From Jaltomata sinuosa (taxonomy: Eukaryota > Streptophyta > Magnoliopsida > Solanales > Solanaceae): 64,000 bases of DNA. Numbering within the stretch: position 1 is the first letter of the stretch; each line of letters begins with the position of its first letter. Location of the stretch: positions 46,848 through 110,847 of the forward strand of contig QJPP01005223.1 in the NCBI GenBank assembly GCA_003996215.1. The letters are read 5' to 3'. Below are positions 59,452 through 64,000 of this stretch, piece after piece. Made by a program: the position numbers and the translations under genes. The notes under the pieces are model-generated. The model did not search any database. It was not told the DNA's origin and saw nothing but the letters and a program-made list of their open reading frames with translations.

Positions 59452-60207
59452 AAACAATCATCAAAGAAACAAGAAAAGGCTATACACGAAAATTCCCTAA
59501 TCATATGCCACAATTTTCATACCAAGTCTACTTTCACATACACATGGGGCATGTTCTACATGTTAATCTATGCAAGAAACCAAGTAAGACTCACCGTACA
59601 TGGCACCATGGTTCAAACACGGGTATATTATAATTTCATGCTTATACACAAACAAATTGAGTGACAATGCACAATTAAGCCCATCTTCCTTATCTTTTGA
59701 GTAACGTTAGGGAGCCTATGCGTTTTAAAGTTTATTTTTATGAATGAAAGATTTCAAGAGGACTACTCATGATGTCTAGCTAACACCTAAGTGGAGCATC
59801 AAGAGCTCCAAAGGCAAGGCTCCTAATCCTACAAACCTATGACTTATTTTCACTTAAGACAGTTGGCATCCATCTATCATCAGAACAAGTCATTAATACT
59901 ATAACTCAAGCTATCCTAAAAAAAGGTCTACCTAATTCAAAGGGACTATCCTCGGGAAAAGAATCGAAAACAAAAGCCGAAGAACCCATTTCTCAAAAGA
60001 AAAACACAACTACCTAGACGATACTTCACAGCAAACCAAAGCACAAGCCAACCTAATAAACACACACTAATGATATGCCTCTACTCAAGATATAGCAATG
60101 AAAACAATGGAATCCTATTCCCCCATCCCACAGTTAAACATAGCACTGTCCTCAGTGCTTCATATCATTACAAAAGTAAAGAGTGAGAGAAAGAAATCCC
60201 TGGGCCT
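59452..60207 (-). other. 3' non-coding region of H, right piece
   Basis: Between the third ORF of H and the insertion of G2. No supported gene. Confidence 0.65.
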
Positions 60208-61448
60208 CTAGGTGTCATCATCATCATCGTCGAGAACAAAGTCCCAATCCTTTGCAGCAATGGCATCATCAACTGCCATGTGAGATGTACCAGCATCATA
60301 TGCCTCATCATCCTCATCGTCATTAGTGGCATGAATCATAGGCTTATCATCATCTAATGGCTCCTGGAAGGTAGGCCCTATCTTGCACATGTACATGGCA
60401 CTATCTGCCAGTGGGTACCTATCCCTCAAGTCAGTCATCTCCTCCTGAGTTGCAGGTCAACCACCAATTCTCATTTGTAACTCTGGCATCCCAAACATTT
60501 GACCTATCCAACTGTCATCACATATCTAATGATCAGCAGCAGAGAGTATAGGCCCATATGTAGTGTCCTATCCCTTGGACTTTGTGACACGAACCTTTTG
60601 TCTCACCAAGAAAGGAACACTGGGGGGAAAAGATCATGAATCTCCTCTTCAATATCCTCCTTCCTCACAAATTGAGTCACCAACCCACCATAGAAAAAGC
60701 ACCACCTCTTGTTGTTTCTGAATTTTATCATATTGTGTTGTAAAACAGAGGCAATATTTATTGGCATCCCTTTCATCAATATGTACACTAGAACCTCCCT
60801 ATCCTTGGTAACCTCCGATGTATGCTTACAAGGTAGGAGAGTACTATATATAATTTGCAGCCATACTCAAGCCTCTTGATCAAAGTAAGCATAGTGCAGA
60901 GTAGCATCGCACCCTGTGTCCTTGTTCTTCTCCCAGTGAGTTATCGAATTCATACCACAAAGTGTGTGACGAATATCCCTATATGGTGGTGCCTCTTTCA
61001 TCTCCAAATAAGGAGCAGACTCAGCATGCAGTGTTCCAAAGATTTCATTCAAAACCCGAGTGGTGAATCTGATCATCATCCGTCGGACCTTAACTCTATG
61101 ACTCTTTCCCTGATCCGTGTCCCAATTTGCATAGATTTCTCACACAAGAGTAAGGTTTCAATCCCCTTGGTTTTGGAATATGTATTGGATACCCTAGTGA
61201 TAGATCATTTCATGAGTATGAGGAAATTTGGCTTGCAACTTCACTTTATCAAAATGTTCATCCCCAAGATACTTTGGCTCCTTCTGTGGTTCGAACCAAT
61301 CATGACCATGTGGCCAAACAGCTTTGATGCCAAACTTGCAAGGAGGTGCCCTCGGGGCTTCCAGAGCCGATGACTTGGGTGCTTCTCATTTGTGGGATCG
61401 CTTGGTTTTGGCATCTTTTGTAGCAGCCTTCTTCCCACGAGGTGACAT
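60208..61448 (-). pseudogene. Third ORF of H (plant-transposon-protein-like), broken
   Basis: The ATG at 61448, five bases after a TTTTATAG acceptor, opens MSPRGKKAATKDAKTKRSHK, basic like the G2 protein, then a stop. The frame continues with VWPHGHDWFEPQKEPKYLGD, VMMIRFTTRVLNEIFGT-like and EAPPYRDIRHTLCGMNSI segments, DATLHYAYFDQEAWVWLQII, VLVYILMKGMPINIASVLQH and RNNKRWCFFYGGLVTQFVRK. A Leu/Arg-rich part and an acidic tail ending in five Asp (60208) follow. Several stops and a frameshift near 60600 break it. It sits downstream of integrase, where Athila elements carry an env-like ORF. The family call is from recall of plant transposon protein sequences and is not verified. Confidence 0.6.
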
Positions 61449-61453
61449 TGAAC

Positions 61454-62181
61454 CTATAAAACAACCAATTTGCAAAAATCAGCCCAAGTATAAACAAAGC
61501 TAGTTGAATTAGTGTTTAACAAGGTAGTAAAGACCCCATACTTAATTTTCTAGAGTGGTGTCTATAGGTTACGGATATAGGGTACTCATACTACCCCCAT
61601 TATCAAGTTTCATCACCCTATGACACAACATTAATAAAAATAACATGTACAATTTTAACTATATAAGCACCATCTAGTCACTACCAAGCTTCATGACTAC
61701 ACATTATTCATGACTATAATATTTTTACCAAAATGGAGCAATTTCATCATCTTTTTCAACAACTTTTCTCCCAACTCCTTTCCCCCAACTTTTTTGCTTT
61801 CCAAAAATCATGACCCATAAGGAAGACAAGAAGAAAATTTTGAATTTCCACTATTACTAGTATAGGTACGAAAATCTTCTTATTTTTGGGTGTACTTTCA
61901 GATTCATATCTCCAAGCCATGGTAGAAAATTTTAAGTTGTTCAACCATGGTGAGACTAAACCATTTTTTATTTTCCTTAAACACCTTAATAGTAGTTCCA
62001 AAATCGTCCCTTAAGTATTAGTTGAACAATTTTAATCCTTTAAGTTTGTCAAAACTGAACAGTTTTGGTCTCCGACAAATATTTACCGAACTATAACAAC
62101 ATACGTTCATAAGCATGATTCATAACAATAGGGAGCAAGAGTAAGGGGTGGGACATAAGAGAGAGTATAAGAAGAACTTAC
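61454..62181 (-). other. Putative 728-base intron of H
   Basis: On the minus strand a donor CTCAAAG-GTAAGT starts the intron at 62181 and an acceptor TTTTATAG ends it at 61454. The interior is AT-rich without a sensible ORF. Both sites fit plant consensus well. Confidence 0.6.
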
Positions 62182-62340
62182 CTTTGAGAAAGATGGAAGC
62201 TTGAAAGCTTGGGAGAAAACAATAATGGAGGAAGATGAATATTTTTTGGGAAAGACTAAGGGGAGGGGAGACAAATTTAAGAGAAGAGAGAGAATAAGGA
62301 AAATTGGGGTTTTAACATGTGGGGGTTGCCAAAATTTTAG
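62182..62340 (-). other. Pyrimidine-rich leader exon of H (putative)
   Basis: In H orientation a C/T-rich stretch (TTCTCTCTCTTCTC, CATCTTCCTCCATT) ends at the donor. Upstream is a CG-rich block (about 62385-62660) with GGTGCGTTAC, GGCGCCATGCC and GTACGCGCG motifs. The same order is found in G1 and G2. Confidence 0.5.
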
Positions 62341-62764
62341 GTCTTGGGTTGGTTTACCCTTAACCTATTGACTTTTTTATTGAGGCATGTTTCAGGTGCG
62401 TTACACCATTATGGCACCTGACTGGGCACACCCATGGGGCGCCATGCCATTAAGGAACCAAATTTGGTTGTTGGATTTTTTTAGTCATGGGGAGTCATGC
62501 CTGCAGTGTGCTAGGCAAACCCCATGGTAGTTTCAATCAGGGTGAATTTCACCAATGATGTGCCAAGCTGGGTACGCGCGTAGGGTGTTGCATCAGCAAG
62601 ACGCCGTGGTTAAGCATTTGTAGTTTATCCCTAGGGTGCCATGCCAGCAGTGCACCAGGACCCCAAGGTCTTATTTTTCCTTTTTTACTTACACTTTCCT
62701 CTATCCTCGGCCTGCATTACCTCCTAATTTTCCTGCAAAACAGCAAAAAATTATTATAAAACAA

Positions 62765-62778
62765 TGGGTTGCCTCCCA
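62765..62778 (-). other. GGGAGGCAACCC box of H, first copy
   Basis: TGGGTTGCCTCCCA (plus strand) makes a 4-bp stem. A second copy, GGGGTTGCCTCC, is at 62862-62876, next to a TTAAATCAAG motif shared with G2. Confidence 0.65.
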
Positions 62779-63009
62779 CCTAGCGCCTTAGTTTTGGTCA
62801 TGGCACGACACTTCTTTTTGTATTTTTTTTGTTGTTGTCCTACACTATTACATTACATTCAGGGGTTGCCTCCTATGCAGCTCTTGATTTAACATCATGG
62901 CATGATGCACCTCACAAGTTATTCATCTGACTAGGACATTAAGGTCTTCTCCCTATCTGCATGCTCAACCCAATAGTGCTTCACTCTTTGCCCATTGACC
63001 AAGAATGTA

Positions 63010-64000
63010 CTAGTCTTATCAGCCCTCCAATTGGGTCATCCTTACTACCTCAAATGGTCTAGACTACTTGGACTTAAGTTTCCCAGGGAAAATCTTAAGT
63101 CATGAATTTAACAAGAGCACTCTTTGGCTTGGTTTAACAAGCGCGGAATGAAGTTCTTATCGTGCCATCTCTTGGTCTTATCCTTGTAGATCTTGGCATT
63201 CTCATACCCTTGCAACATAAATTCATCAAGTTCATTAAGTTGCAGAATCCTTTTCTGTCCTGCTAGTTCTTCGTCAAGATTTAGCTTTATTATAGCCCAA
63301 TAAACTTGGTGTTCCAACTCTACCGGTAAAGTACACACCTTTCCATATATGAGCTGATAAGGTGAAGTTCCATTGGGTGTATTATATGCAGTGTGATATG
63401 CCCATAATGCATCAACAAGTTTCTCAGCCCAATCCTTCTTTTGTGCATTTACCGTCTTCTGGAGGATTCTCTTCACTTCCCAATTTGAAACTTGCACTTG
63501 CCCACTAGTTTAGGGATGATAAGAACTTGCAACTTTATGATTCACCCCATACTTAGCCAACAACATGTGAAACCAATTACTAGTGAAATGAGTTCCACCA
63601 TCACTAATTATCGCCCGCAGAGTACCAAACAAAGTGAATATATTTTTCTTGACAAATTTCACCACCACTTTTGAATCATTGGTAGGAAGAGCAACAACCT
63701 CTACCCACTTTAACACATAATCTATTGGAAAAAGTATGTACTTGTTGCCAAAATATCATGGGAAGGGTCCCATGAAGTCAATTCCCCACACGTCAATGAT
63801 TTTTACCTCAAGAATGTTTTGCAAAGGAATCTCATGCCTTCTAGAAATAGCTCCAGTCCTCTGACACTGATCACACCTTTTGACAAATGTTGTTTCATCC
63901 TTGAAAAAAGTAGGCCAATAAAAGCCCAATCGCAATAACTTCTGAGTTGTCCTTTCTCCTCCATGATGTCCCCCATAAGGTAAAGAATGACAACTCTCTA
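63010..64000 (-). pseudogene. Integrase of H (Athila lineage), partial at window edge
   Basis: From 64000 downward: GGHHGGERTTQKLL and RCDQCQRTGAISRRH (zinc-binding HHCC part), DVWGIDFMGPFP, IISDGGTHFTSNW, a stop where YHPQ is expected, and [14 protein letters not shown]. At the third catalytic position Gln (63492-63494) stands for the family's Glu. The C-terminal part [34 protein letters not shown] and [10 protein letters not shown] ends in a stop or frameshift at about 63108. This fragment continues pol that lies beyond 64000. It is inactive by the stops and probably by E-to-Q. Confidence 0.88.

Larger units (their letters stand above)
30774..64000 (-). mobile_element. Athila-like element H, 3' part, running off the right edge
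   Basis: In minus orientation the window holds integrase (to 64000), a non-coding stretch, a spliced third ORF (61448-60208), a 3' non-coding region and the 3' LTR (32067-30774). The 3' non-coding region is split by G1 and G2 into 59452-60207, 48946-49646 and 32068-32364. The integrase resembles the Athila lineage ([17 protein letters not shown]). The 5' LTR, gag, protease and RT lie beyond 64000. H interrupts P after TAACT at 30769-30773; the matching copy is outside the window. Confidence 0.85.

Noticed and set aside
60855..61373. Plus-strand open frame of 172 codons
   Set aside because: It is the antisense of the third ORF of H, which has family-like sequence on the minus strand.
1..64000. 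tRNA or rRNA genes
   Set aside because: No cloverleaf with A and B boxes or rRNA-like sequence was noticed by eye; the tRNA-like matches are 18-base primer sites only.

Overview
This is a repeat-dense stretch of plant nuclear DNA, most likely from an asterid and probably a member of the Solanaceae. The evidence is long-LTR Ty3/Gypsy elements, a CACTA terminus, plant-type primer-binding sites (initiator tRNA-Met and tRNA-Asp) and AT-rich spacers; the family assignment is inference. No intact host gene was found. The only possible host-type coding sequence is a short set of exon-like pieces at about 1100-2330 (minus strand).

Almost everything from 2400 to 64000 is a set of retrotransposons nested inside each other. 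I resolved it from LTR ends, primer-binding sites and five-base target-site duplications (TSDs). The oldest layer, P, is a plus-strand chromovirus of which only RT/RNase H pieces remain (15463-16081 and 30301-30773). Four things interrupt P or its guests. (1) M, a minus-strand element with a tRNA-Asp primer site, ends at 15462. It is itself split by K (3339-14015, plus-strand chromovirus, TSD GAGGT) and cut on the left by a CACTA terminus at 2614. (2) I is a minus-strand chromovirus (16082-30300, TSD ATTGT) whose 5' LTR holds a solo LTR, S (27132-29819, TSD CCTCC). (3) H is a minus-strand Athila-like element that starts with its 3' LTR at 30774 and runs off the right edge. (4) H is interrupted by G1 (32365-48940, TSD GAGCC/GTGCC) and G2 (49647-59446, TSD GGCAC). 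G1 in turn holds the minus-strand element CD (35523-42244, TSD CTCAC).

The chromoviruses K and I have the usual order gag, protease, RT, RNase H, integrase, chromodomain, and all are broken by stops and frameshifts. G1 and G2 have a gag but no pol. In its place each carries a pyrimidine-rich leader, a likely intron of about 1.1 kb and a second ORF with a basic N-terminus, a plant-transposon-protein-like core, a coiled coil and an acidic tail. H carries the same leader-intron-ORF module downstream of its integrase. CD has a different, cysteine-containing ORF where gag is expected.

The most interesting signals are structural. A hairpin with a seven-base-pair stem and an AGGA loop lies exactly 19 nt before the 3' LTR in five elements of two lineages. 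LTRs of the Athila-like families begin with an inverted repeat. CG-rich, family-specific motif blocks occupy the same place in U3 and are repeated upstream of the internal spliced leader.
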